Positions 15,823 to 24,241 of a stretch of DNA of 37,278 bases are shown in pieces; positions within the stretch are counted from its first letter, which is position 1, and each line of letters begins with the position of its first letter. Under the pieces are notes generated by a model. The model worked only from the letters and a program-made list of their open reading frames with translations, had not been told where the DNA came from and searched no databases. The DNA lies in assembly GCA_944372585.1 (NCBI GenBank), contig CALVZQ010000005.1:1-37278 (forward strand), read 5' to 3'. The DNA comes from an uncultured Clostridia bacterium (GTDB taxonomy: Bacteria; Bacillota; Clostridia; Christensenellales; UBA1242). A program made the position numbers and the translations under genes.

Positions 15823-16599
15823 ATGTGGGAACTTTCTATTTCTGTCAGCTCTAAAAACATTGAGATTGCCAGATTTATATATCAAACCTTGAAGTCGCAG
15901 ACGGCAGATTTTGGTGCGGTTGTGACTTGCTATGAAGAGTTTGAAAACTTTTACATCTTGATTGGTTGCCCAGAAAGTGAACGTGCAAGAACCAGCGTGA
16001 TTATTGAAAGATGTGTCATCAAAGTGATTTGCAATTTTTATAAAGACAGATTTTTGACAGAAAATTTGCGTTTGCCTTTGCATGAAAAGATGAGCTTGAT
16101 GGCTTTTAAGAAAGCGCTCATTAATTTTGATAAAGAAACCGATTTCTATATCATAAGCAAGAATTTGGAACTTGAAAAAAATTTGCATCTTGATTCTTTC
16201 TACTTTTTCAAACTTAAGGCTCTGAGAGAAAAGTGGGCGGAACTTATTGCACTCGCAAACGAAAACAGTGACTATCTTGTCAGTAATGAAGCCTTTTTTG
16301 ATTTGCTCAAATTCTTGATTGACAATCTTGAAATTTGCGAAGAAGAAATCAATGTCTTTGAAGATGAAAATGGCTATTTCATAACTCCACATAGCACTCA
16401 GGAAGATTGTCCTTATGAAAGTTTGTCGAAGGAGGGGCTTGTTACTTCTCTGATTGAACTTTGTCCAAAGAAAATCAATCTTTTCTGTCGAAGTGATGAC
16501 AACACAGCAGGTTTTTTAAGTCGAATTTTTGAAGAAAGAATCAATGTTTGTTACAATAAAAATTTAGAAAAAATTAATAAAGTAACTTTATATAAATAA
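15823..16599 (+). CDS. ytxC: YtxC-like protein
   Basis: A 258-residue protein resembling the YtxC family of putative sporulation proteins. Signature-like stretches are IIERCVIKVICNFYKDRFL, the central LHLDSFYFFKLKALREKWAELIALANE and VSNEAFFDLLKFLIDNLEICEEEINV, matching the family pattern of a conserved F..F.L segment followed by an E..F..L..F helix. In Bacillus subtilis ytxC lies directly before thrS, and here thrS is the next plus-strand gene, which supports the call. The function of the family is not established. AAGGAG precedes the ATG. Sequence similarity is judged by eye, so the symbol is provisional. Confidence 0.65.
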   Translation: MWELSISVSSKNIEIARFIYQTLKSQTADFGAVVTCYEEFENFYILIGCPESERARTSVIIERCVIKVICNFYKDRFLTENLRLPLHEKMSLMAFKKALINFDKETDFYIISKNLELEKNLHLDSFYFFKLKALREKWAELIALANENSDYLVSNEAFFDLLKFLIDNLEICEEEINVFEDENGYFITPHSTQEDCPYESLSKEGLVTSLIELCPKKINLFCRSDDNTAGFLSRIFEERINVCYNKNLEKINKVTLYK

Positions 16600-16600
16600 A

Positions 16601-16629
16601 AAAACAGACCTTCATATCTGTTCTTTTTA
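16601..16629. terminator. Bidirectional terminator
   Basis: AACAGA (16603-16608) pairs with TCTGTT (16617-16622); T runs follow on both strands. It lies between two convergent stop codons. Confidence 0.7.
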
Positions 16630-16917
16630 TTATAATTCTCTAGTTGCTTTTTTATCGCTATCTAAAAAACGTTTTAAGAAATTGGAAAAACTTTTGTTTC
16701 CAGTGCTTTCAAGGTGTGAAAAAACACTGTGGTCAAAATTGTTATTAACCATAAATCTCAACAAACCTGTGTTTTCTTGGTTTGCAAGTTCACGCAATGC
16801 AGAGATGGTCAAATCCATATTGCTTTCTTTTTGATTTCGTGAAAATTTTTCGTTCTGTTTGTTCTCTTCTGGCAATTGAAAATCTTCAAATTCTGCAACC
16901 ATAGTTTCCTTCTTCAT
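16630..16917 (-). CDS. Small acidic protein of unknown function
   Basis: A 95-residue soluble protein, hydrophilic, with one probable helix pair (MDLTISALRELANQENTGLLRFMVNNN) and a Ser-Phe-rich tail (FSHLESTGNKSFSNFLKRFLDSDKK). I do not recognise it. Expression looks real and strong: AAGGAGG sits upstream of the ATG and a near-consensus promoter lies 43 bases before the start. It is transcribed away from thrS and converges on the ytxC-like gene. Confidence 0.7.
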   Translation of the reverse strand: MKKETMVAEFEDFQLPEENKQNEKFSRNQKESNMDLTISALRELANQENTGLLRFMVNNNFDHSVFSHLESTGNKSFSNFLKRFLDSDKKATREL

Positions 16918-16959
16918 TAAGTTCGCCTCCTTTTAATTTGAATTTTTGGACGTTCTCGC

Positions 16960-16987
16960 ATTATAGCATAAATATATTATCTGTCAA
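16960..16987 (-). promoter_or_regulatory. Near-consensus promoter for the small acidic protein
   Basis: On the minus strand TTGACA (16987-16982), 16 bases, TATAAT (16965-16960). Both hexamers are perfect. Confidence 0.85.
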
Positions 16988-17058
16988 GACCAAAAATGAA
17001 AATAATTTGGCTATTTTTGTCGAATTTGAATAAAATTATCAAGAGTAACTCAAAACCC

Positions 17059-17088
17059 TTGACAAAAACCAAACAAATGATTTATAAT
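17059..17088 (+). promoter_or_regulatory. thrS promoter
   Basis: TTGACA (17059-17064), an 18-base spacer, TATAAT (17083-17088). Transcription would begin near 17095 and include the T-box. Confidence 0.85.
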
Positions 17089-17094
17089 ATGATC

Positions 17095-17309
17095 GTATTT
17101 AGTGAAAGACAAGTAGTTTTTGAAATTTTGCGCACAGAGAAAGATTGGTTGGTGAAAAATCTTGGCAATGTCAAAAATGAAACCACTTCCATGTTTGAAG
17201 ATACAAAAATTGAAAGAGTGGCACATTTTTGTGCAATTAAGGTGGAACCACGGTTTTGATAAATCGTCCTTAAATTCAAGTTATGCTTGTTTTTAAGAAC
17301 GATTTTTTG
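17095..17309 (+). ncRNA. T-box riboswitch controlling thrS
   Basis: The leader has the T-box core AAGGTGGAACCACGG at 17239-17253. Upstream are the stem I distal elements (AGAGA, then GATTGGTTGGTGAAAAATC) and a specifier ACC (Thr) at 17182-17184 in the context ATGAA-ACC-A. Stem III is GCACA-TTTT-TGTGC at 17221-17234. The terminator pairs AAATCGT-C-CTTAAA (17261-17274) with TTTAAG-A-ACGATTT and ends in a T run; the antiterminator pairs AAGG of the T-box with CCTT at 17268-17271. Uncharged tRNA-Thr would bind and allow read-through. The specifier assignment is by pattern, not a folded model. Confidence 0.93.
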
Positions 17310-17341
17310 TTTTTAAATGCAGGCGAAAAGGAGAATTTGAA

Positions 17342-19078
17342 ATGGAAATTAATGAAAAAGACGAAAAATTACACAGAGCAAGACATTCTCTTGCACACAT
17401 TTTGGCCAAGGCCTTGATGGAACTTTATCCAAGCACAAAACTCACAATTGGACCTGCCATTGATGATGGCTTCTATTATGATGTTGATTTGGACGAACAA
17501 TTGACACCAGACCATTTTGACGCGATTGAAAAGAAGATGAAAGAAATCATCAACAAGGGAGAACCTTTTGTCAGAAAGGAAGTTTCAAGAGATGAAGCTT
17601 TGAAACTTTTCAAAGGAAATGAATACAAAACTGAAATCATCAACGAACTTCCAAAAGATGCAGTCATCTCGTTGTATTACACAGGCGACGACTTCTTTGA
17701 CCTTTGCAGCGGACCTCATGTTGAAAGCAGCAGAAATCTTCAAAATTATGCTTTCAAAATTCATGCTGTCAATGGGGCATATTGGAGGGGGAACGAAAAG
17801 AACAAAATGCTTCAAAGAGTTTATGCTTATGCTTTTCCTGACAAAAAACAATTGAATGAACATATTGCCATGCTTGAAGAAGCAAAAAAGCGCGACCATA
17901 GAAAACTTGGGAAAGAACTCAAACTTTTCATGATTTCTCCAGAAGGTCCAGGATTTCCTTTCTATCTTCCAAATGGAATGATTGTAAGAAATCTGCTTAT
18001 TGATTATTGGCATCAAATTCACAGAAAAGCAGGCTATGACGAAATCTCAACACCAATCATGCTTTCTCGTCATCTTTGGGAAACTTCAGGACATTGGGAA
18101 CATTACAAAGCAAATATGTACACAACCAAAATTGACGATGTTGATTTTGCCATCAAACCAATGAACTGTCCTGGTGGAATTTTGGTTTACAAAAACTCGC
18201 CACACTCATATCGTGATTTGCCTTTGAGACTTGGCGAGCTTGGACTTGTTCACAGACATGAAAAATCTGGCGAACTTGGTGGACTTATGAGAGTTCGTTG
18301 CTTCACTCAAGACGATGCACACATCTTCATGACACCAAATCAGATCAAGGGTGAAATCAAAAATGTTGTTGCTCTTATTGATGAAGTTTATAAGACATTC
18401 AACTTCAAATATCATGTTGAACTTTCAACTCGTCCTGAAGACAGCATGGGCAGTGACGAAGATTGGGAACTTGCAACAGATGCACTCAAAAGTGCTCTTG
18501 ACGAATTGGGACTTGACTATGTCATCAATGAAGGCGATGGCGCTTTCTATGGACCTAAGATTGACTTCCATTTGACAGATGCAATTGGAAGAACATGGCA
18601 ATGTGGAACAATTCAACTTGACTTTCAACTTCCACAAAGATTTGAACTTGAATATGTTGGCGAAGATGGAGAAAAACATCGTCCAATTATGATTCACAGA
18701 GTTATCTATGGTTCTCTTGAAAGATTCTTCGGAATCTTGATTGAACATTTTGCTGGTGCTTTTCCACTTTGGTTGGCACCTGTTCAAGTTAAGGTTTTGA
18801 CTTTGACAGACAGAAACAATGAATATGCTGAAAAAATTAAACAAAGTCTTTTTGATGCTGGTTTCAGAGTGGAACTTGATGACAGAAACGAAAAGGTTGG
18901 ATACAAAATTCGTGAAGCACTTTCAATGAAAATTCCATATCTGATCATTGTTGGTGATGAAGAAGAAAAAAATGGAACTATCTCCATTCGTGGTCGTGGT
19001 TTTGAAAACAAGAGTGGACTTAAACTTGAAGATTTTGTTGCAAGAATGAAGGAAGAGGTTGAAACCAAGAAAATTTAA
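17342..19078 (+). CDS. thrS: Threonyl-tRNA synthetase lacking the TGS domain
   Basis: The enzyme charges tRNA-Thr and clears mischarged serine. At 578 residues it begins directly with the editing domain: RHSLAHILAKA (H...H) and DLCSGPHV provide the second-site zinc ligands. The class II catalytic core has MNCPGG, LVHRHEKSGELGGLMRVRCFTQDDAHIF (motif 2) and HRVIYGSLERFFGILIEH (motif 3), with Cys and His zinc ligands; an anticodon-binding domain follows. The N-terminal TGS domain of about 60 residues, usual in this enzyme, is absent, and the T-box leader directly upstream leaves no room for it. AAGGAG precedes the ATG. Confidence 0.97.
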   Translation: MEINEKDEKLHRARHSLAHILAKALMELYPSTKLTIGPAIDDGFYYDVDLDEQLTPDHFDAIEKKMKEIINKGEPFVRKEVSRDEALKLFKGNEYKTEIINELPKDAVISLYYTGDDFFDLCSGPHVESSRNLQNYAFKIHAVNGAYWRGNEKNKMLQRVYAYAFPDKKQLNEHIAMLEEAKKRDHRKLGKELKLFMISPEGPGFPFYLPNGMIVRNLLIDYWHQIHRKAGYDEISTPIMLSRHLWETSGHWEHYKANMYTTKIDDVDFAIKPMNCPGGILVYKNSPHSYRDLPLRLGELGLVHRHEKSGELGGLMRVRCFTQDDAHIFMTPNQIKGEIKNVVALIDEVYKTFNFKYHVELSTRPEDSMGSDEDWELATDALKSALDELGLDYVINEGDGAFYGPKIDFHLTDAIGRTWQCGTIQLDFQLPQRFELEYVGEDGEKHRPIMIHRVIYGSLERFFGILIEHFAGAFPLWLAPVQVKVLTLTDRNNEYAEKIKQSLFDAGFRVELDDRNEKVGYKIREALSMKIPYLIIVGDEEEKNGTISIRGRGFENKSGLKLEDFVARMKEEVETKKI

Positions 19079-19121
19079 CGACAAAAAAGCACAATTTTCA
19101 CAAACAATATTGAATTTTTGT

Positions 19122-19151
19122 TTGGAATATGTTATCATTTTGTGATAATAT
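19122..19151 (+). promoter_or_regulatory. Promoter with internal inverted repeat before the yajC group
   Basis: TTGGAA (19122-19127) and TAATAT (19146-19151) are 18 bases apart. TTATCA (19132-19137) and TGATAA (19143-19148) form a perfect inverted repeat between them and into the -10 box, possibly an operator. Confidence 0.45.
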
Positions 19152-19170
19152 CTTAAAAGGAGTCACTTAC

Positions 19171-19245
19171 ATGGGAATTAATGAATTGATACTGCCTTTA
19201 GGGGTGATATTCATGGTTTTGATGATGGGCTTTTATTTCAAATAA
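19171..19245 (+). CDS. 24-residue membrane peptide before yajC
   Basis: ATG 19171 is preceded by AAAGGAGT at a good distance and encodes a polar start (MGINE), one hydrophobic segment (LILPLGVIFMVLMMGFYF) and a C-terminal Lys. The segment resembles the single transmembrane helix of YajC (typically LILPL...FYFLLIRP), as if it were a stand-alone copy. It ends 15 bases before yajC and shares its promoter. A role in the SecDF-YajC complex is inference; it could also be a leader peptide. Confidence 0.6.
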   Translation: MGINELILPLGVIFMVLMMGFYFK

Positions 19246-19260
19246 AAGGAGATTTTGTTT

Positions 19261-19776
19261 ATGAACAGCATGTTGCTTGAAGGTGGCGGAACAGGCGTTT
19301 GGAACTATGTTTTGATTGCCATTGTTGTTTTGCTTTTGATTGCTCTTCCAATCATGATGAATGCAAGAAACAAAAGAGAAACTCAAAAGGTTCAAGAACA
19401 GACAAATTCTTTGAAAGTTGGAGACAAAGTTTTGACAACAAGTGGTGTCTATGGCACAATTGTTGAACTTAAATTTGACGATTCTCAAAAGATTGTTGTG
19501 ATTGAAACTGGTGGCAAAAACAAGAGTTATATGAGCGTTGATGCTTATGCAATTTACACTGTTTTCAAAAGTGAAGCAGAACTTAAAAGAGAAGCAGAAG
19601 CAAAAGCGGAGGCAGAACGCAAGGCTTTGGAAGAAGAACAAGCAAGAAAAGAAGCCAAGAAGAACAAGAAAAAGAAAAAAGACACTGCAGAAGAAAAGGT
19701 TGCAGAAATTGTTGAAACAAAAGAAGATTCAACTGCTTCAAAAGAAGAATCTGCAAAGTCTGAAGAAAAAGAATAA
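19261..19776 (+). CDS. yajC: Preprotein translocase subunit YajC
   Basis: A 171-residue membrane protein that accompanies SecDF at the Sec translocon. It starts at ATG 19261, seven bases beyond AAAGGAG (a TTG six bases earlier is too close). One transmembrane helix (NYVLIAIVVLLLIALPIMM, about 15-33) is followed by the YajC cytoplasmic domain with LKVGDKVLTTSGVYGTIVEL. The C-terminal 70 residues are a Lys/Glu/Ala-rich helical extension not found in short YajC proteins (80-110 residues). The TIGR04086-like gene, secD and secF follow on the same strand. Confidence 0.92.
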   Translation: MNSMLLEGGGTGVWNYVLIAIVVLLLIALPIMMNARNKRETQKVQEQTNSLKVGDKVLTTSGVYGTIVELKFDDSQKIVVIETGGKNKSYMSVDAYAIYTVFKSEAELKREAEAKAEAERKALEEEQARKEAKKNKKKKKDTAEEKVAEIVETKEDSTASKEESAKSEEKE

Positions 19777-19808
19777 AAAACACAAGTCAAAAACACTTGT
19801 GTTTTTTT
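19777..19808 (+). terminator. Terminator after yajC
   Basis: AACACAAGT pairs with ACTTGTGTT around a seven-base loop and is followed by seven T residues. Confidence 0.85.
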
Positions 19809-19919
19809 GTTTGATCAATCGACAAATTTGTGCCGGGTTGTCATTAATAAATTTTGGTTGGCATAGGATATTTTATCTAAAAAGTCTGTCCATGTTTAAA
19901 AAATGGCAAGGAGGCAATA

Positions 19920-20327
19920 ATGAAATTGAAAACAGCAAAGAGCGAAAAAGGTGCAACGAGTGGTCTTTTTTTGAGCGTTTTGAAAGGTGTCGTGGTTGGT
20001 CTTTGTGTTGCCTTGGTTGGAATTTTGCTTTTCGCATTTATATTGAGATTTACAAACATTTCTGACAAAATCATCGCGCCGGTCAATCAGGTCATCAAAG
20101 GTGTCAGCATTTTCTTTGGCGTCTTTATTGGAATGAAAAAACACAAAGAAATGGGACTTTTAAGTGGTTTTTTGATTGGTCTATTTTTCACAATTATTGC
20201 CTTTTTGGTGTTTTCAATTTTGGACGGGGCTTTCTGTTTTGACCGCACTTTTCTCAACGATATCATCTTTGGAAGCATCATTGGAGCAATCTGTGGTATT
20301 ATTTGTGTCAATTTGAAAAAAAATTAG
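19920..20327 (+). CDS. TIGR04086-type (YrzE-like) membrane protein
   Basis: A 135-residue protein with four predicted membrane helices: VLKGVVVGLCVALVGILLFAF, VIKGVSIFFGVFIGM, GLLSGFLIGLFFTIIAFLVFSI and IIFGSIIGAICGIICVNL, with Lys-rich ends facing the cytoplasm. Family members of this type are commonly found next to yajC in Firmicutes, as here. The function is unknown. AGGAGG precedes the ATG. secD follows 96 bases later from its own strong promoter. Confidence 0.75.
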   Translation: MKLKTAKSEKGATSGLFLSVLKGVVVGLCVALVGILLFAFILRFTNISDKIIAPVNQVIKGVSIFFGVFIGMKKHKEMGLLSGFLIGLFFTIIAFLVFSILDGAFCFDRTFLNDIIFGSIIGAICGIICVNLKKN

Positions 20328-20335
20328 TTTTTTAA

Positions 20336-20364
20336 TTGACATCAGCCCCTTAATGTATTATACT
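20336..20364 (+). promoter_or_regulatory. secDF promoter
   Basis: TTGACA (20336-20341), a 17-base spacer and TATACT (20359-20364). A close match to consensus; a leader of about 55 bases leads to AAGGGG and the secD ATG. Confidence 0.85.
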
Positions 20365-20423
20365 AGTCAAGGTAATTTATCCGAAAAAATTTATCAAAAT
20401 TATGTTGAAATTAAGGGGAAATA

Positions 20424-21785
20424 ATGGCTAGAAGTAGAGTTAAGAAAAATTCCATTCTCAATTATATTGCTGTGGCAATCATAACCATTCTTGGAATTGT
20501 TTTGTCTGTCTGCAGTTTTGATGTTCCTTTCACGTCATACACCTACAATGGCTTTGCCAACTCCATTCCTCTTGGATTGGACCTTGCGGGTGGCATTTCT
20601 GTTGTCTATGATTGTTCTCTTTCAAGCGACAGCAACACACAAAGTTTGGATACAGCAATTGACGGAACTTTGGCAAGACTTAGAATGGTCATTCAAAATG
20701 AATATCCAGAAGCAACAGTTGAAAGACAGGGCGGTTCAAAAATCAGAATTGAAGTCCCTGCCTTGACAGATTCAAATGAAGTTTTTGATTTGATTGGTGA
20801 GCCTACACCACTTTATATGACGCTTGACCAAAATGCTTCTGCTGAGGCAAGAATTGTTGGAAGTGACGTCAGAGATGTGCAAGCTGGAGTTCAACAAGGT
20901 GAAAATGGAGAATATGTTTATGGTGTCAGCATTCAATTCACAGAAGAAGGAGCCGAAAAGTTTTCTACATTAACAAGAGAAGCATCAGAAGGTGACCAAG
21001 TTATCTACATCTATTTGGGAGAGATTGATGATTCTGCAGATATGCAACTTACCTGTGAAGAGGAAATCACAGGTGATTCGACTTTCATTTCTGGAAGTTT
21101 TGAAACTCTTGAAGATGCAGAAAACTATGCTCTTCAAATCATGAGTGGAACATTCAGTGTCAATTTGGACAACCCTCAAATTAATGTCATTTCCGCAACA
21201 CTTGGTGGTGAAGCTCTCAAACTTGCAATCATTGGTGGAGTTGTTGGGCTTGTTGTTGCATTGATTCTTCTTTGGTGCAGATATGGTGACTTCAGTTTCC
21301 TTTCTGCATTCTCACTTGTTATTTTTGCAATTTTGATGCTGTTCTTCTTGCAAGCAATTCCATTCGTTCAACTCACTTTGACAGGCATTGCCGGAATTGT
21401 TTTGAGTTTTGCCGTTACAATTGGTGGAAACATATTCATCTTTGAAAAAATCAGAGAAGAATATCGCACAGGCAAAAAGATCCCACTTTCTGTTAAATCA
21501 GGATTCAAAAAGGCTTTGTGGCCAATTCTTGACAGTCACATTGTTATGGCAATAGTTGCAATCTTCCTTTGGATTTTTGGAACAAGTTCAATTCAAGGTT
21601 TTGCCATTCCTTTCTTGATTGGAATTGTGCTTTCATTGTTTGTCAACTTGGTTGTTTTGAGATTCTTTGTCAAATGGTATCTTCCATTCAACAGCGTCAA
21701 AGCAAAAAAACTTCATTTGCCAAAACAAGTCAGAGTGTTCAAAGAAAATGATGAGGCAATCGTAGGAGGCCAGGCAAATGAGTAA
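20424..21785 (+). CDS. secD: Protein translocase subunit SecD
   Basis: A 453-residue RND-type membrane protein that works with SecF late in Sec export. The first helix is followed by LGLDLAGGISVVY, the external P1 domain (to about residue 255), then five helices. The family signature region reads LTGIAGIVLSFAVTIGGN and continues to FEKIREE. In canonical SecD the corresponding segment has VDAN with a transmembrane Asp (D340 in Thermus SecDF); here residue 334 is Gly (codon 21423-21425). The frame is intact and the fold signature is preserved. It overlaps secF by eight bases. Confidence 0.95.
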   Translation: MARSRVKKNSILNYIAVAIITILGIVLSVCSFDVPFTSYTYNGFANSIPLGLDLAGGISVVYDCSLSSDSNTQSLDTAIDGTLARLRMVIQNEYPEATVERQGGSKIRIEVPALTDSNEVFDLIGEPTPLYMTLDQNASAEARIVGSDVRDVQAGVQQGENGEYVYGVSIQFTEEGAEKFSTLTREASEGDQVIYIYLGEIDDSADMQLTCEEEITGDSTFISGSFETLEDAENYALQIMSGTFSVNLDNPQINVISATLGGEALKLAIIGGVVGLVVALILLWCRYGDFSFLSAFSLVIFAILMLFFLQAIPFVQLTLTGIAGIVLSFAVTIGGNIFIFEKIREEYRTGKKIPLSVKSGFKKALWPILDSHIVMAIVAIFLWIFGTSSIQGFAIPFLIGIVLSLFVNLVVLRFFVKWYLPFNSVKAKKLHLPKQVRVFKENDEAIVGGQANE

Positions 21786-22902
21786 GAATAAAACAAGATT
21801 TTCCCTTGATGAGAAGATTCAAAATTCAAAATTTGATTTTTGCAAAAACCTGAAATGGTTTTTGATTGCTCCACTTGCCATCATCATTGTTGGCATTGTG
21901 ATGCTTTGCACACTTGGTTTCAATCTTGGCATTGATTTCACAGGTGGTTCAAACATGACAATCTACACCAATTCTGAGGGGACATTTTCAGACTTTGAAT
22001 CATATGACCTTGATACTGACATGGGCAAACTTCAAGAAAAAATCAATGATGTTTTGAGTGACTTTGGTCTTTCAATCAATACAATTCAAAAAACCACAAT
22101 CACAAACAATAATTTGGGCATTTATACAGAAGATGCTGTCATAGTCAAATATCAGAACGATTCATCAAAAGATGAGAGTCAAATTGAAACAGACAACGAT
22201 CAAATTCATCTTGCATTATTGAAGGAATTCGGGTATGTTGATCAAAGTGTGAATGATCCAAGTGATTTGGAAGGATTGGACGAAGCGGGGTTTGTCACAA
22301 ATGGTGGATTTACAACAGCAAGCGGAACAACTGAAACTGTCATGAGATCCGTCATTGCATTTGTTGTTGCTCTTGCAGTTGCATTGATCTATCTCATCTT
22401 CAGATTTGGTTTTGTAAGCAGCATGACAACATTCCTTACACTTGTTCACGACTTGTTGATTACTGCAGCCGTAATGGTTATTTGCAGAATTGAAATCAAC
22501 ATTTCATTCTTTGTGGCACTCTTTACAGTTTTGTGCTTCTCAATTTATAATTCAGTTATGTTGTTTGGCAAAGTCAAAGAAAATTTGAAGGTTTCAAGTC
22601 AGGCAAATCAAAAAATTGACAACAAACAAATTGCAAACAGCGCAACCAAGAGTAATTTGTCTCACTTGATTTTTGCTGTTTTGGTTATGTTCATCATTAT
22701 CTTTATGATCACGATTTTAGGGTTTGCCAATATGGGAGAGTTCACATTCCCAATTTTGGTTGGAACTCTTGCAACATTCTATTCATGTGCCTTCATGAGT
22801 TCCGGACTTTGGGCAATTGCCTATAGACCTAGAAAAAAGAAGAAAAATGTTCAACAATCAAAATCTCAAAAGAAAGAAGATGTTGTTGAAGTCGCTGAAT
22901 AA
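21778..22902 (+). CDS. secF: Protein translocase subunit SecF
   Basis: A 374-residue membrane protein and partner of SecD. It has LGFNLGIDFTGGSNMTIY after the first helix, an external domain of about 130 residues, and the later helices. The signature that in canonical SecF reads GYSxNDTIVxFDRxREN is FSIYNSVMLFGKVKEN here: the conserved Asp is Asn258 (codon 22549-22551) and the FD Asp is Gly. The conserved Arg in the next helix is not evident (ATKSNLSHL). The C-terminus is Lys-rich. The overlapping start within secD indicates coupled translation. Confidence 0.93.
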   Translation: MSKNKTRFSLDEKIQNSKFDFCKNLKWFLIAPLAIIIVGIVMLCTLGFNLGIDFTGGSNMTIYTNSEGTFSDFESYDLDTDMGKLQEKINDVLSDFGLSINTIQKTTITNNNLGIYTEDAVIVKYQNDSSKDESQIETDNDQIHLALLKEFGYVDQSVNDPSDLEGLDEAGFVTNGGFTTASGTTETVMRSVIAFVVALAVALIYLIFRFGFVSSMTTFLTLVHDLLITAAVMVICRIEINISFFVALFTVLCFSIYNSVMLFGKVKENLKVSSQANQKIDNKQIANSATKSNLSHLIFAVLVMFIIIFMITILGFANMGEFTFPILVGTLATFYSCAFMSSGLWAIAYRPRKKKKNVQQSKSQKKEDVVEVAE

Positions 22903-22911
22903 TACTGAAAA

Positions 22912-22938
22912 AGAAGACGTCGATTTGGCGTCTTTTTT
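22912..22938 (+). terminator. Terminator after secF
   Basis: AAGACG pairs with CGTCTT around a nine-base loop and a T run follows. Confidence 0.8.
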
Positions 22939-22968
22939 TATTTGAAATTTGCCATGTTTGATTTTGGT

Positions 22969-24180
22969 TTAAAAGAAACTTTCATCTTCATTTTTTCTGT
23001 TTATGAATGAGACAGTGTCGCTTGCAACATAAATCTTGTTTTTTCCATATTTTTGATTGATTTCATTTATTGTTTTGCCCAGGTCCTTTGTTTCTTTCCC
23101 GAAAAATGAAAGTTGCTCCATTTTGTCAACCTTAGTCAAATTTGATATTCTGACACGAATTGCCCTTAATTTTTTGTCGTATTTCCAAAATTCATCAATC
23201 AAATTCATTGCATGCTTGGAGATTTCTTCGCCAGATTGAATTGGTGCGATGGTTTTTGAGTGTCTGAATTTTTCAAATTCGTTTGTTTTTAGTGTCACTG
23301 TCACAGTTGAACCGTGGAGATTGCCAGCAATCAGTCTTGAGCCCACTTTTTCACTCAAAAATGTGACCACTTTTTTGACATCTTCTCTTTTTTCTATGTC
23401 CTGAATGGTTGTGGTTCCATTGCCTACACTTTTTGGTGGAGAAATTTCGTAATAACAGGTGACTGGGTCAATAAGTTCGCCAGATAATTTTTGATGAAGT
23501 TCGACTCCTGTTTTTCCCATGATGTCTTTGACAAACTGTTCTTTTAGAGCAACAAAATCACCAATTGTGAGAATGTTCATTTTTTCAAATTTTGCGGTCA
23601 ACTTATTTCCAAATCCAACAACTGAATTAAGTGGAAGGGGATAGACAATTTCTTTGAAATGCTCTCTGTCAATTATGGTTGTCGCATCTGGTTTTTTCAT
23701 GTCACTTCCAAGCTTTGCGAAGATTTTTGAGAAAGAAACTCCAACAGAGACCGTGAAACCAAATTCTTTTTTTACCCTCTCTCTGATTTCGTCAGCAATT
23801 TGTTGTCCGTTTTTGTTTAGGTATTTCAAAGATGGAGTCACATCAAGCCAACATTCATCAAGTCCCAATGGCTCGACAAAGTCTGTGTACTCTAAATACA
23901 ATTCATGAAGTTTTTTTGAAATTTTTTCGTAAAGTGCATAGTGTGGGCCGACAGTCACAAGGGTAGGGCATTTTTGTTTTGCTTGCCAAATTGCCTCGCC
24001 AGTTTTGACGCCTTGTGCCTTGGCAATTTCATTTTTTGCCAAAATGATTCCCGTTCTTTTTTCTGGATTTCCTGTGACTGCAACTGGTTTTCCAAACAGT
24101 TTCGGGTTTGTGGAACATTCCACCGAAGCGAAAAAATTGTTTACATCAGAGTGCAAGATTGTTCTGTCTTTCATTTGCAT
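22969..24180 (-). CDS. dinB: Y-family DNA polymerase (Pol IV/DinB type)
   Basis: A 403-residue error-prone translesion polymerase. The N-terminal catalytic segment ILHSDVNNFFASVE carries the first metal Asp and an aromatic steric gate; LGLDECWLDVT carries the catalytic Asp-Glu pair; SVGVSFSKIFAKLGSDMKKPDA is the palm signature; a helix-hairpin-helix region and little-finger domain follow. Near the C-terminus KMEQLSFFG matches a beta-clamp binding peptide (QLS.F). It begins with ATG 24180 after a weak AAAGG and diverges from the amidohydrolase-like gene. No LexA box was recognised in the 61-base gap. Confidence 0.93.
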   Translation of the reverse strand: MQMKDRTILHSDVNNFFASVECSTNPKLFGKPVAVTGNPEKRTGIILAKNEIAKAQGVKTGEAIWQAKQKCPTLVTVGPHYALYEKISKKLHELYLEYTDFVEPLGLDECWLDVTPSLKYLNKNGQQIADEIRERVKKEFGFTVSVGVSFSKIFAKLGSDMKKPDATTIIDREHFKEIVYPLPLNSVVGFGNKLTAKFEKMNILTIGDFVALKEQFVKDIMGKTGVELHQKLSGELIDPVTCYYEISPPKSVGNGTTTIQDIEKREDVKKVVTFLSEKVGSRLIAGNLHGSTVTVTLKTNEFEKFRHSKTIAPIQSGEEISKHAMNLIDEFWKYDKKLRAIRVRISNLTKVDKMEQLSFFGKETKDLGKTINEINQKYGKNKIYVASDTVSFINRKNEDESFF

Positions 24181-24241
24181 TTTTCAACCTTTTGTTATAT
24201 ACTCTTTCATATCATTTAGTATTATTTCAAAGGCGGTTTAT

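Noticed and set aside
16996..17259. Open frame of 87 residues over the thrS promoter and T-box
   Set aside because: It overlaps a near-consensus promoter and a recognisable T-box leader and has no ribosome site.
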